Shown one piece after another: positions 1 through 11,320 of a DNA stretch of 64,000 bases; position 1 is the stretch's first letter; each line of letters opens with the position of its first letter. Source of the DNA: Acanthochromis polyacanthus (lineage: Eukaryota > Chordata > Actinopteri > Pomacentridae); assembly GCF_021347895.1 (NCBI RefSeq), contig NC_067126.1, positions 35,228,482-35,292,481 on the forward strand, in the 5' to 3' direction. The position numbers were made by a program, and so were the translations under genes. Under the pieces are notes generated by a model. That model saw nothing but the letters and a program-made list of their open reading frames with translations, searched no databases and was not told the DNA's origin.

Positions 1-3000
1 CCTGGGAGTTGCAGGTTTCCACTGGGGGGTTTTCTATTTTCAGGGATCACTCTGTCATCAGCAGATGTTTGCCAGCTGAGATGTTTATGATCACTGGTTT
101 TTTACTGCATTCACACAGAATACTTTCTGAGTGCGGAAGGATCTGAGAACCAAGTATCAAAAATGTATTGATACTCAAAGTAGGAAGGGTCTTATTTATT
201 TACTTAATCATTAGATATTTTCACTTAATCTTGAGTCTTCTTATAGGGCAGTAATCAGAATGGTGATCTGTTTTGTCGGACTAGATGTTGGTCTTCACAA
301 TGACTCAGATGTTCTAGGGTTTCAGAGTGAATAGAAGCTGCACTGGTTAATCATTTGCTTCTGGTAAACTGACTTCATTGAACAGGAATGCCCCTAAACA
401 ATCTCTTGAGTATAAATAAAAGTTGAATAAATAAATGAATTTTTGAAAACACCATCAACTAAACATAAAGATGGATGGATCCTCTGAGATGTCACCCACA
501 GGTTTCCTGAAGAGCAGTTTTGAAGCTCATTGCAATGTTTTTTGTTTGGCAGTACCTGAACCCTGGAAAATCTTCAATTATACTCCCAACAACAGTAGAA
601 ACCGCACGTGTAGAATTACTGTAGTACTGCTTTTCACTTAGAGGTCTCTATTCCAGACCTGCACAGTTAGTCAAGTCTACATTTTGTGCATATTCACACA
701 GCTGCTGGAGACGATGAAGTTTACATCACATGAACCCTAGAGAACCCTGGTGTGTTGGGACGTGGAAAATGTAACACTGGTCTAAACTCCAGCTGACTGA
801 GAAATGAGTAACGAGTTGGAGTGTGGTTGGAGGTGAGGAGGTCATGGACTGATCTGTGTTGACACCCTCCAGGAACTCATAGCAGCTAGAACTTCAATCA
901 CGCAGAACTTTAGGCCTTATTACAACGTAAACAGGCGACTTACATAACATTTGACCCCTGAACAGTTGTCATGAACAGAACAATTATCCATAGAAACCAA
1001 AACTGTTCTCTGAACCATGCTGTAAACTGGTTTATTTCTGCTGTGAAGTTGGATGTTTTAACATGGAGGTCTATGAGGAATGACTCACTTTTGGGGCCAA
1101 CCTCTAGTGGCCATTCATGGAACTGCAGTTCTTGCTGCTGTCATTCTTACGTCTTTGCTCCTTTCATTAGCTGGAATTTAAACCAGTTCTATACTTTCTG
1201 CATCCAATTACACAAGGGTTCAGCAGGGTCCACGTGAAGCAAATTCTGTCGTTTTCTCAAGTCTGTGGACATCCACAAAAACCTCTCTGCAGACGTCCTC
1301 ATGCAGCCCAAAGTCTGTGGAGCGATCCTTTAGTGCACATGCATGGAAAACGCGCACATATCCTACAGTGAATGTATGGAACTGAGACCTCCCAGTGGAC
1401 TCCACCAGGACGAGGAAAGTAGTAGAACAATAATTACTCCTTTGTTGTCCGTGTGTGCTTCCACAAGAGAGTATATTCAGAGCTTCTGGAGAAAGCGGAA
1501 CCATCAGAATGAGCTTCTAAACTGCTCTCCTATTTGTGCACTTCATTTCTAAGCCCCAGAGGGTGGTGATTGTAAAACACAGACTCTTGAATGACCCATT
1601 CACCGACCACTGCAGGCAGCAAACGCGTCCTGAGCAGCTGTTCCATCTAAACTCAGTCTTTGTAATGCGTCTAATGTCCCGCTAATGATGCTGCGCTCTG
1701 GTCAGATGATGACTCTTTTCCATTAAATGAAACCGTCGGCTCATCCAGACGCTCTGTGCATCCACTAACGCTGGAGGAGCAGCTCTGGTTATTTCGTCTC
1801 AGACAGGCAGCAGATTAGCAGAACCAGAAACACATGTTCATGAGAGTCTCCAAAGTTTGTAATGGCTCCACTCTGTTGTGTTTCAGCTGCTGGTTTAAAC
1901 ATTTACTGCCAGTTTTACTCCCCTCCCTACGATAACTGAAGGTCCGGCTTGGTTTTTAGGTGTGCAGAGCGTACAGTTTTAGTGGCATAAAGTGGAATAC
2001 AACAAGGTGCTGTACGTTTTTAAGGTTTGATTTTTAATTTTTTTCCCTATTTTTCTGAGCTTTTCTCCAGTTTTATTGCACAAACGCCAGCATTCACTGC
2101 CCTGCTTTTAAAAACAAAGAAGAGGCTCATCGTTTCAACTTAATTTCTTAATTTGAAAGCATTTTGTTGCAGTTTAGGTGTATTTTTGTAAATTGACAAA
2201 AAAGTATTGTTTTTGATTCATAGTTTACCATTATATGCCACCTGAGCAACACCAGACCAAAGAGTCAGCTTTAGTTGGTAGATGTTATATAACTAGACTT
2301 GCAACCAGGTAACTTCTATTTCTCTTTATTTAATTAGTGAGTCAGAGACTTCTCCATGCAGTCATTTATCTACATTTTTTCAAAGTGAGGTTAACTTCTA
2401 GGAAAAAGCCCATGCAGTAACTCCAGCTTGTGTTCAGATACAGTTTCATGCACCAGCGTGCATTACCAAAGTGCTTGTGTTGATTTTTAGAGAAAGGACA
2501 TGTTAAATATGTATTTTAGTCAGCCTTTAAACATCACGTGTGAGCCGTGCGTCACTCTGTGTTTGCGTGTAACAGAGAACATGGTTTATATTCCTCCTTT
2601 TGTTGGTTAAAATCAGATCTGAGCTTCACTACGTCTTCACCTTCCATCTGCACGTAAACATCTGTATTTTTGCTAATGTAATGTAATAATTAGTTCTTTT
2701 ACATTTTGACTGTAAAATTACATTTATTTACTGCATTTAAATCTAAAAATCTCGTTATTTTGCAGACATCTGATGTTGTTTTCACCTTTTTTTCATTTTG
2801 AATGTTACAGTTTTCCACCTTTTTTTTTCCTTGCTACCAGATTTTCACTGATTTGCTCCTTTGGTGCATCTCCATCACTGTTACAGTTTTAAAAAGTCTT
2901 TTCTTGGCCTGCGTTGTTCTGTGTGAACTGCATAGCTTCTCCTGCCAGCGTTCTCTCCGTTTCGGGTCTTCTCGGGTCACAGTTTGGGTCACGTCTAATT

Positions 3001-5817
3001 ATCCTCAGGCCGCTTCCAACCGGAACATTTTTGGCTTCTTCTCCGTGGATCCTCTCTGGATCCGGTTCAACAATTTGAACCCGTGGAGACCCTCGAGTCG
3101 AGGTGATGACGCTCAGCTCGGATTCAGCGTGTTGTGTGATCTTCAAATCAAAGAAGGTTTGGAAATGCGGATGACAGTTTGTGGGAAACCGGCACTTAAA
3201 CGCTGCATCCATTTATAAAGAGAACCCACAGAGAATCCAACCACATCCGAGCACGTGTCAGGAAAACGGTGCACAAACAAAATGAATGTTTCTGGATATT
3301 TCTATATTTATGTGCACAGAAGGCATGTTTTGTCAGAGCATACAATTTCAGATCTTAGTTCTATTTGCAGATCATCTTACTCACTTTTGCCACCATTTTC
3401 AGATTTATTTTGGAGCACTTTTTGCTGATGTTTTGTACCCGAACCATCAGGTCATCTCATGCATCTGTCACCATTACTGAGGCTGCTTTCTCTTCATATG
3501 TTTGCAAATTTATCTGATAACCAGTACTGGAGCTGGAACTTTTATTTTGAACACATTCCCCCAGTTTCAGGGAGCTGGTTGTACTTTGCTGATCTTTTTA
3601 AGAGCATTTCACCACCTACCCAGAAAGAAAGTCTCCTTGGTTGCCTTCTTCATGGGGGATCTTCTCCTGTGTTTCTCTGTGGACAAAACAGAAGTTCTAA
3701 AGTCAACTTAAGTTCAAATCTACAGCGATAAACCCCCCCAAACAAATATATCACTGTCCATGTGCTTAAAGAGTCAAGTGTAGGTTAATGTTTTAGATTT
3801 AAATCGGCCCTCAGTATCCTCGCCTCCTAAGCCGAGTATCTTCTCCCAGTGAAGGCCACATGACATCCATGAACTTGGTCTCCTGCCTAAGCCTCGCCCT
3901 CTTCTAATCTTTCTCTGCAGCAGTCTGTCGTAACCTATCTAATCTATCGGCTTCTTATGTTCGAGTCTCGCAGCAGAATCATGGCTCCACATTTGTGCCT
4001 GATTGCTTTAATCTTGCATGCAACTTTAGGCTTGGCGGCGTGCGCATACAGAGCTCTTTGTGTGTTTTTCTCTGGGAAAGGAAGTCGGCGATTCCCTTTT
4101 ATTTCCAGGTCCTGCTTATGTTGCTCTTTTAGACGTCATGTCAAGCAAAAAGTACGGAGCCGTGTCCTTTTTGTGTCGTCTGGTCTGCTCAGGCGTGTTC
4201 CTTCTCAGGCGTGTTTGAGTTTAATTACGTACAGAAATGCAGACTTGCAGTTTTCCTGGTTGGACTGAACTGTGAGATGCAGCTGACGAGCAGAGAAACC
4301 CAACAGAAGCTTTTAATTTGAGAAGACAGCCGTATATCAGTCGCCTGTTTATGGTGAGCTGCTCGCTGTATTTTTATGTTTAAATCCAGCTGGCCCCGAG
4401 GCCTCAAGCAAACATGAACACCAGTGAGATGTTGGTGAATGTTTACAGATTTTACATATCTGGAGTCTGATTGTTCTCCACTGAGCGTCAGAAAGGCCTG
4501 AAGTTGACAGATCATCTATTGTTCTGGATCTTGGTCAAGTCAGCCCAATTAGAAGATCTGAGAGGAAAGCAAAGTTCACAGGCTCTGATGAGAGTAAATA
4601 ATGTCACTAAATAGGTGATGAAATTCACTCGTTGGGCTTTTTTTTTTTTTAAAGAATTCTACAGTTTCATTTGTCTTTTATCCAAAGCGACGTCCATCTG
4701 AGAGTAGATCCAACACCAGCAGGGATCCAGGAGAGAACAACCTGGAGAAGAGGCATAAAGCATAGTTTTTCTTTCATTGTGGCTGAAATCAACACCGATT
4801 TCACAAACTCCTGAGTGACCCCTGCTTTAACTCTTTTACTCCCTGCATTTTTCACCGCAGTATCAAATCCTACAGCTCTGTGGAAACACAGCAACCATGG
4901 CTCAAAGTAGAAAGATGAAAACATGTCCTCTGTGCAGTGAAACAACCAAACAGCGCCATAAATCTAAGAAGGGAAAAAAAGAAAGTTGGATTACTTATTT
5001 AACAAAAATTGTAAAGTCCTGGAATCAACACATAGAACTTTTCCCACAGGTGTTACCAGAGCTTTGACTCTCCATTCTGTGGATCTTCTACTGCTCACAT
5101 TTTAATATGTTTAACTGTGTTTACAAATCCTGCAGTTCAACCAAGCTGAACCCAGGTTTTTACGGGGTCAGGCTAAATCAAATTCCTGAAGGAGACGTGT
5201 AAATAAAGCAGTCTTAGTGAAATATTGTGGTTTTAAACTTAGATTTGGTTAATTTTCTCAACAGAGTCGTCCATCACACATGATTAGTTCCAGGACTGTT
5301 GAGAAATTGACACGCCATTGATTTTTTTCTTTTCTGTTTTTACAGTTTTGTCTTTGAAAAATTATTCATTTTGTTTGTTTTTGTTTAAATAGACAACATG
5401 CCTATCAAACCTGTCAGTGAGTTTTCAGGTTTAGAGTGTAAATTACAGATCAGTGTGTTGTTTTTGGAACCCTGACAGGAAATGTTAGGAAAATATAATT
5501 CTATTTATCAGTGAGATGCCGCTTGTTGTTTTCTTTGTTGCTCATTAACTGACTCTGGTCTCAGAGGGTTCAACTACATCAGGCCTCAGAGTCACAGAAA
5601 ATACTTGTTGTAGCGTCAGTTAGCTGGATTATTTAGCAATTAGAAAAACACAGAACATCACCAGACGTATCCTTTAATATCCCGCATACATGAATTTGCA
5701 CAGCAGACAGACGGACACTTTGAAATGTGAGATTCTTCCAGACTTAGTCAAGACTGAACGTTTTAATTTCCTCGGCACCAGTCAGTCACAGCGATGTATG
5801 AGAGCTGGAGCTGCATC
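1..5817. other. Non-coding stretch left of the first microsatellite
   Basis: I find no exon, RNA gene or clear transposon here. The open frames present are short, lack splice context and resemble no family I know. The stretch is AT-rich with scattered homopolymers. It could be intron 1 or the upstream flank of fam124a, because the first coding exon of that gene was not found in the window. Confidence 0.5.
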
Positions 5818-5833
5818 TCTTTCTTTCTTTTTT

Positions 5834-5869
<36 letters not shown>

Positions 5870-5871
5870 TC
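5818..5871 (+). repeat. (CTTT)n microsatellite
   Basis: An almost uninterrupted CTTT tetranucleotide run of about 13 units. A second run of the same motif lies at 6253-6298, on the far side of an A-rich array. Confidence 0.95.
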
Positions 5872-5984
5872 AAAAGTCTTTAAATCAGGAGTGTCAAACT
5901 TATTCTACTTCAGGTTCCACATTCAGTCCAGTTTGATCTGAAATGGGCGAGGACAAGTGAAATCGCGGCATAATAGAGAAACAA

Positions 5985-6250
5985 ACTGATAAAAAAGCCC
6001 CAAAAAATGGGGAAAAAAGACAAAAAAATCACAAAAATAACACAAATGATACAAAAAAGAAACAAAATGACAAAAACATGAGACATACAACTAAAGAGAC
6101 AAAATATTACAAAAATAAGGCACAAAAGGACAAAAGCAAGAAATAAAATGACAAAAAAATGAGACAAATGACGCAAAACAAAACCAAAAAGAGAAAAATT
6201 TCATTAAAATCTTACAAAGCAACAAAAGTGAACAAAAGACAAAAAAATGA
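5985..6250 (+). repeat. A-rich imperfect short tandem array (acaaaatgac-like)
   Basis: Drifting units such as acaaaaatgac, acaaatgac and acaaaaagac repeat at about 10-14 bp. The long open frames on the opposite strand, rich in Phe, Leu and Ser, come only from this composition. The array lies between two CTTT microsatellites and has the same character as the larger array at 35878-36660. Confidence 0.75.
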
Positions 6251-6251
6251 C

Positions 6252-6252
<1 letters not shown>

Positions 6253-6298
<46 letters not shown>
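6253..6298 (+). repeat. (CTTT)n microsatellite, second block
   Basis: About 11 CTTT units directly follow the A-rich array. Confidence 0.95.
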
Positions 6299-6924
6299 AT
6301 CAACCAGACAACAGAAAGGGGCCCCATCTTAAATTTCCTCCTCCTTGTTTTGACTTTTCTCCGAGGGCCGAGCTAGCTGAAGCTGCGACTGCAATACTTC
6401 TACACACACTCAAACACACACACACACTCAAACACACACACTCTGAGTGCTGGGTTTTCGCTGCTAATCGCTCTCAGATGTGGAGGCTGCTGGAAGGCGT
6501 GTTTTTTATCTCGCGTCGTCATCAGCATGTGTTGCCGGTTAACACTTAAACAGAGCGAAGGTAAAAGTCTGAGAATTAGACAACAATCAGCCTGTCTGTA
6601 AATGAGGACGGTTGTTGTGTGCGTGTGTGATCTTGGTGGTTGTGCACACGCATGAGTGTGTATGCAGAGTCAGAACATCAGTTTTAGCTTGAAGACTGAA
6701 GTGGATTAAGAGCTTAGAGACACACTCCTCCACAGCTTTGCTCACAAACCCCTTCATTCCCTTCACAGGATTGGGGTGACTTAATCTCTCATTTATTCCT
6801 CAGTGCCAGCTCCCCGTTAACCCTTACTGCCTTCAGTGGGTCCAACTCTATATCTGTGGTAAAGTCAACAAAAGATGCAGCTCAGTATGTTGAGGCAAAT
6901 TTCAGTTGTATTTGGGTCAAATTC

Positions 6925-7478
6925 TAGCCTAGCCGCGCTAGACAACCCACGGCAACGAATTTAATTCTCTGCCAGGGTGGGTCTAGTTACCCTCCATAAG
7001 GCTCGAGGCTGGATTCTCCTAAAACTGGCCGGACCAATCACCATGAAGTGTAGAGTCAGAAGGCGGGCGTAACTAAGTGACAACAGAGGCGCGACGATTC
7101 TGACAGAAACAACCGGAAACAACTAGCCTAGCCGCGCTAGACAACCCACGGCAACGAATTTAATTCTCTGCCAGGGTCGACAACAAAAACGACAGCAGTC
7201 GTTGAGCTCCATTAGCACCGACTCTGAATAATCTTTCTGTTAACATGTCTGTAATATATTTGAGCTTCACCCATTGACTGTATAAATAAGGCTTCACCGA
7301 ACTCCCGCATCCTCTGATTTCCGGCGCTCTAGGAGCCTATTCGTTGCGCTGATTGGTTGTATACCTACCCAAGTGCTGCAGAGTGATTTGATAGACAACC
7401 TTTAGCCCGCCTCCCTCCCTGTCGAGCGTGCCTAGACCCTTGCGTCTTCAGAGCATGGGTCTAGCGCGGCTAGGCTAG
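6925..7478. mobile_element. Non-autonomous hAT-type MITE with 8-bp target duplication
   Basis: The element starts with TAGCCTAGCCGCGCTAGAC and ends with the reverse complement GTCTAGCGCGGCTAGGCTA plus one base, giving 19-bp terminal inverted repeats. Both ends are flanked by the 8-mer tcaaattc (6917-6924 and 7479-7486), and an 8-bp target duplication is the hallmark of hAT transposons. There is no transposase frame, so it would depend on a transposase in trans. The first 54 bp of the left end (6924-6977) recur identically inside it at 7123-7176, so the element holds two left ends. Confidence 0.85.
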
Positions 7479-7486
7479 TCAAATTC

Positions 7487-8709
7487 ATGTGTGAATTCAC
7501 TCATTTTAAGTTTTAAAACTTCTAGAAGCAGCAGAGAAGCAGCAGGGAGTCACTTTTGCTTGTGTATTTCTGTGATTTATAAAAGCATCACTTTTTGACT
7601 CTTGAAAGGGTTATTTACGGTGGTGTTTGCACTGAGGAGTTTGCCCTTTGATCATTGAAGTCCATTGTTTTAATTTTGGCTGAAGGTCTTGCAAAGATCT
7701 AAGAGTCTGTTGGTAAATTTGGCACGAGAAAGCTGCAGTTTGGGGAAGCAGGATTAACCTATTAAGACGTAAGGTGCCCTCTAAGGATTGGAACTGGGGA
7801 TCCGCTGAGCATATGTGTCTGAACCATGTGCTGGAATTACTGACACTGTTTGCACATAGTCCCCCATTTTCTACTGACTTGGCATTTTCTCTCATGACTC
7901 AGCAATCTTCATGCTGGTCCTTCCAAGAACATTGCACCATGTAGCATAAAAATTTCATACATATTTGTGAGAGATTCTCCTGTATTTTAGCTAACATTTA
8001 AGGGACACTGTGTGTTGACAAGAGAAAGCTGCAGATTAAAATGTTCAGACCACAGTTGAGGCACATGTTGCATCAGGTCTTAATGGGATGAATGAAGGCA
8101 GACTAAGGCCAGATTATTGGGAACACCACCTTATAACCAAAAATCCAACAATCATTGCATTTATTGTGTCAGTTTTTTATTAAAAACCTCTTAGCTTGGT
8201 GTTGTTTGTATTATGTTATGCTGACAGTGTGTTTATTTTATTGAAGGCAGGAAAATGACAGAAACTACAAACTACACACCACAAAGTATTCAACAGAATC
8301 AACACCTCTAAAACTAAACAGTCTTCTTAAAGGTGTGACTTATTGCCTAATACTCTTTAACCTTCACAGCAGAAACACCAAGGAGTCCAACTAATACTAT
8401 GCATTTTATATTTAAAGTGTCCTTATACTGAAAAAACATTGTCATGGTTTTTGTTTTTTAGTATTTACAGTGAAACCTCTAAAGTCCTTCAAACCCACCA
8501 GCACATTTCAGAGGCTCGTTATTTTTCAAAGTTTCGGATCTGATTGCAGTATCTCATCAAAATCACTTTATTCCACATGTCCCTTTAAAAAAATTACCAA
8601 ACACAAACTGTTTACTTTGACCAGATTCTGTAAAAAAGAAACATTTCTCCCCTCCTGAGGAATCCTGACTGACTGCTGTATCAAACAATCACCTGACAGA
8701 AAATCAGGA
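7487..8709. other. Intergenic, nothing recognised
   Basis: No coding exon, tRNA or transposon terminus is visible. The open frames are short and composition-driven. Confidence 0.5.
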
Positions 8710-9245
8710 ATGAATGTTTTGTTGTCCTCATTTATGGGAACCAAAAAATATTGTTTCCTTGTCTGAAAAAAATACAAAAATTCAACAAAACAATCCCCAA
8801 ATTTCTGAAAATTTGCTAAACCTTCAGGAAGAAAATTCCAATAATTCCTTAAAAATTCCCCTTAAAAAATTTATTTTAAAAAATCCTCCAAATTTGGCAA
8901 GAAAATTCTTCAAAATATTTTTAAAAATCCTAAAAATATCTAAAGTGATTATATATATATATATATATATATATATCAGTAAAACTTCTAATATTTTCTT
9001 TAAGAACATTCACAAAAAAATCAACCAAAATCCAGTGAATTTCTCTGGATTTTGGTTTATTTTTTTGTAAATGTTCTTAAGAAACATCTTAAACATTTCT
9101 TTTTTCCACCAAAAAATGTTCAAAAATTTCCCAAAAATGTTGAAAATGAGGACATCAGAAGTTTCACTGTGAAAATATTTTTCTTTCCACATTTTCTAAC
9201 TTTAAAACGGGTCGATTTTGACTCGCAGGACGACACGAGGGTTAA
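8710..9245 (-). mobile_element. TTAA-type MITE, family 1 (piggyBac-like), copy 1
   Basis: The right end reads gacgacacgagggttaa, with TTAA at 9242-9245. The left end is eroded: it has gttgtcctcatttatggg but has lost ttaaccctcct. Inside are an (AT)n run near 8950-8977 and a central palindrome near 9003-9078 whose arms contain tcaaccaaaatccag and its complement. The same family recurs at 21855, 24712, 31067, 42553, 43788, 46762, 50413 and 52592. No transposase frame is present. Assignment to piggyBac rests on TTAA at both ends and a CCCT-starting inverted repeat. Confidence 0.85.
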
Positions 9246-10929
9246 TCATGTTGCTGGAAAAGTCAGTTTCTGTGTCTGTGATGATGAGCTGATGGTTTTG
9301 CCGTTTCCTCTGCTGTAGTTTTACTGAGGTGAATGAAAAGCTGATGGCCGTTGCAACTCTCAGAATCAGAACAAAACCAGAGACAGAATTAGGTTTCTCT
9401 GATTTTAATCCATTATTTCTACAGACAGTCAGCAGCTGCACAGAATGCGTGTTTGTCTTTAAACATCTGATTTTTAACAGAGAGACGGAGTGTCTTTGCA
9501 GGATTTTTGACTCCCATTGTGTCCTGTTCGTCCGTGCTGTGGTTTGGAGATAGACGGTGATTGTAATGCGATCAGACAGAAATAAAGTGTGTGTGGCCTT
9601 CAGGGTGTCTGGGAGTCTGTGGCCTCAAACCCAAACTTAGATTCGTCGTTAATCCCTGCTTAATTTTAGTCCCTAGAACACTGGATAAATGAGGAGAGGT
9701 GAATAAAGGAAACATGATAAATAAACACATTAAAAAAAGATTAAAATGCAACAGCAAGATACTGAGATGTTTGGATAGAAAGTAAGAGTTAAGGTGAAGG
9801 CAAGAAGCAATCGATGATATCTCCTTATTTGCTGCTTGGTTTACTGCTTCCTTCTAAAGAGGCAGAAATCAGACAATTTAGGTAAAGATGTCTGTACCTG
9901 ATGGGTTCCTGTAACATCTGAGTCCTGAAAAGACAATTTGTAAAGCAGCAGGAGTTGGTGTAAACATACAGTCTATGAGTGTAAAGAAGCAAAGCTGCCT
10001 TCTGGTATGTTGTGTTGTACAGTAAATACCTCACAGATCCCTATCATCCCTTTGTTTGGTGTCTTGATGCCAGCTACATGTCAGGCAGACGGACAGTGAT
10101 TCTAATGGGATCAGGCAGACGTTAATGAGCGCTGTGCTCCAGGACGTCTGGACTTCAGGCTTTAACCTGCAGTAGATCTCTACTTTATCCTGCTGTTTTT
10201 ATCTCTGCAGAGACTTTGTGTTAGAGTCTGATGGCATTTTATCAAATCTGAATTCAGTGTTCAATCTGTTAACTAGACCAGCCCTCTGTAGATGGCAGAA
10301 CCACGCCCAGACCTCTAACTCCACAACTGAGCAGGGGACCTTAGACTGATCTTCAGTGCCAAGTTTGATCATCCTGACTTCAGCACTTGCAGAGATATCT
10401 GAACGGACATACACACATACATACTTACCCAGCCAGCCAGCCAGATACCGAAGCGAATGCAGTAACCCCGCTGACGTGTACGTCAGGCGTGGTTAATTAA
10501 ATCTGATCCCTTTTAGATCCCTGAAAAGATAGTTTCCCAGAATGTGATCAGTACAGGTAGCTAAAGGCCCTCTTCAGGCAGCACATTTCTGTCTTTACTA
10601 TATTTAAAGTGAATCAAGTAGAAGTTGCTCTGATAGATGCTTTCTGGCCTCCTTTCTCCAAAACTTTACAGGAGACATCATCTATGGGAAACACAGCAGG
10701 CTAAAATCTACCAGAACTACCCTTTTATGAAGTCTCTCAACCCAAAAGCCCAACAAACCCAGACTCCTGATGCTCAGACTGCAGTCAGAGTCCACAAAAC
10801 GTTCAGGTTCGGCTTGTAACTCTGACCATGTGGAGGTTTTTACCTTTAGCTGAGGAGTTTTTATCTTGTGCAGCAGCACCATACCACACCATGCATGGTC
10901 CTGCAGATGGTCTTGGTGTTACATCATCA
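9246..10929. other. Intergenic, nothing recognised
   Basis: No exon, RNA gene or clear repeat family was recognised. A short (CCAG)n run occurs near 10431-10444. Confidence 0.45.
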
Positions 10930-11320
10930 TCGGCCTATCCCATCGTAGACGACGATGGAGTCGACGACTTCTTCGCACGGCGCTCTTCGCAAAAGGAGAT
11001 GTAACGGTTTGATGCTATGTGGGTCCCATGTTTGATGATTTGCCTCCAGGTGTCTCGGTCTGAGGCAGCAGCTTCCCAGGAGTGTGTTGGGATGTTGAAG
11101 GCAACAAGGTCACGTTTGAGAACATCCCTGTATCGCAGCTTTGGTCTTCCTTGTGGGCAAGGAGCAAGTGCCAGTTCCCCATACATGATCTGGTTGGGAA
11201 GATGGTCTTTATCCATGCGGTGTACATGGCCTGCCCAGCGTAGTCGACGGACACGGATGATGGTGTACATGTCCAGACTGCCAGTCATCATGAGTACATC
11301 TGTGTTTGGTACCCGGTCCT
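10930..11320 (-). pseudogene. LINE fragment: C-terminal tail of a reverse transcriptase ORF
   Basis: A 118-residue open frame on the minus strand (10935-11291) contains RLRWAGHVHRMDKDHLP, then GRPKLRYRDVLKRDL and a Trp-rich tail with DRDTWRQ. This RWxGHxxRM...GRPxxRxxD...KRDL pattern is typical of the segment after the reverse-transcriptase domain in RTE/Jockey-like LINEs. The catalytic polymerase and endonuclease domains are absent, so this is a 5'-truncated copy. It keeps an intact frame over more than 100 codons, suggesting a fairly young insertion. The exact LINE clade is uncertain. Confidence 0.8.
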
